From positions 1 to 5,509 of the forward strand of contig DSBB01000267.1 of NCBI GenBank assembly GCA_011046175.1: a DNA stretch of 5,509 nucleotides. The letters run 5' to 3'. This stretch comes from Candidatus Hydrogenedentota bacterium (GTDB lineage: Bacteria; Hydrogenedentota; Hydrogenedentia; Hydrogenedentales; CAITNO01). Below, one piece after another: positions 5,488-5,509 of the stretch. Below the pieces are notes generated by a model that saw only the letters and a list, made by a program, of their open reading frames with translations, did not search any database and was not told where the DNA came from. The first letter of the stretch is position 1, and every line of letters starts with the position of its first letter. The position numbers were made by a program, and so were the translations under genes.

Positions 5488-5509
5488 TGGTTGACGCACT
5501 ACCTACATC

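Noticed and set aside
5491..5496. Plus-strand TTGACG near the right edge as a divergent promoter
   Set aside because: The window ends before a -10 could be seen, and no plus-strand gene is visible.

Overview
This 5.5 kb window reads as an ordinary chromosomal stretch from a Gram-negative, probably uncultured bacterium. All supported genes lie on the minus strand. The Gram-negative call rests on a TonB-like envelope protein with one N-terminal membrane anchor and a periplasmic C-terminal domain. The cyclophilin has a C-terminal motif pattern I associate with Planctomycetes, Verrucomicrobia and Acidobacteria relatives. That makes a PVC-like or similar deep-branching lineage my best guess, but the phylum is not settled by the sequence.

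Layout in transcription order, from high to low coordinates: (1) 5363-5509 is intergenic, with a GC-rich inverted repeat of the ATTCCC-N8-GGGAAT type and a TATAAT box close to the next gene. (2) 5362-4052 encodes a plant/cyanobacterial-type ADP-glucose pyrophosphorylase (glgC), the committed step of glycogen synthesis. (3) 3966-4051 is a spacer with a plausible promoter. (4) 3965-3819 is a 48-residue ORF with a perfect AGGAGG ribosome site. (5) 3766-2999 encodes an exported or lipid-anchored cyclophilin-type peptidyl-prolyl isomerase, followed by a strong intrinsic terminator at 2938-2981. (6) 2873-1941 encodes the TonB-like protein. (7) 1886-560 is a major facilitator transporter broken by a single-base frameshift in a six-base homopolymer. 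(8) 499-122 encodes a short CoA-binding (Rossmann) protein, followed by 121 bases with no recognisable gene.

The terminator splits the window into at least two transcription units: the small ORF with the cyclophilin, and the TonB-like, transporter and CoA-binding genes. Spacers within those groups are about 50-60 bases and most genes have good Shine-Dalgarno sites. I see no shared pathway linking glycogen synthesis, periplasmic folding, the TonB-like protein and the transporter.

I did not find a new multi-gene system. The points most worth checking are the small ORF (possibly DUF4177-like), the transporter frameshift, the His in place of an activator-site Lys in GlgC, the glgC TATAAT box that would leave almost no leader, and the TonB-like protein without ExbB/ExbD beside it.
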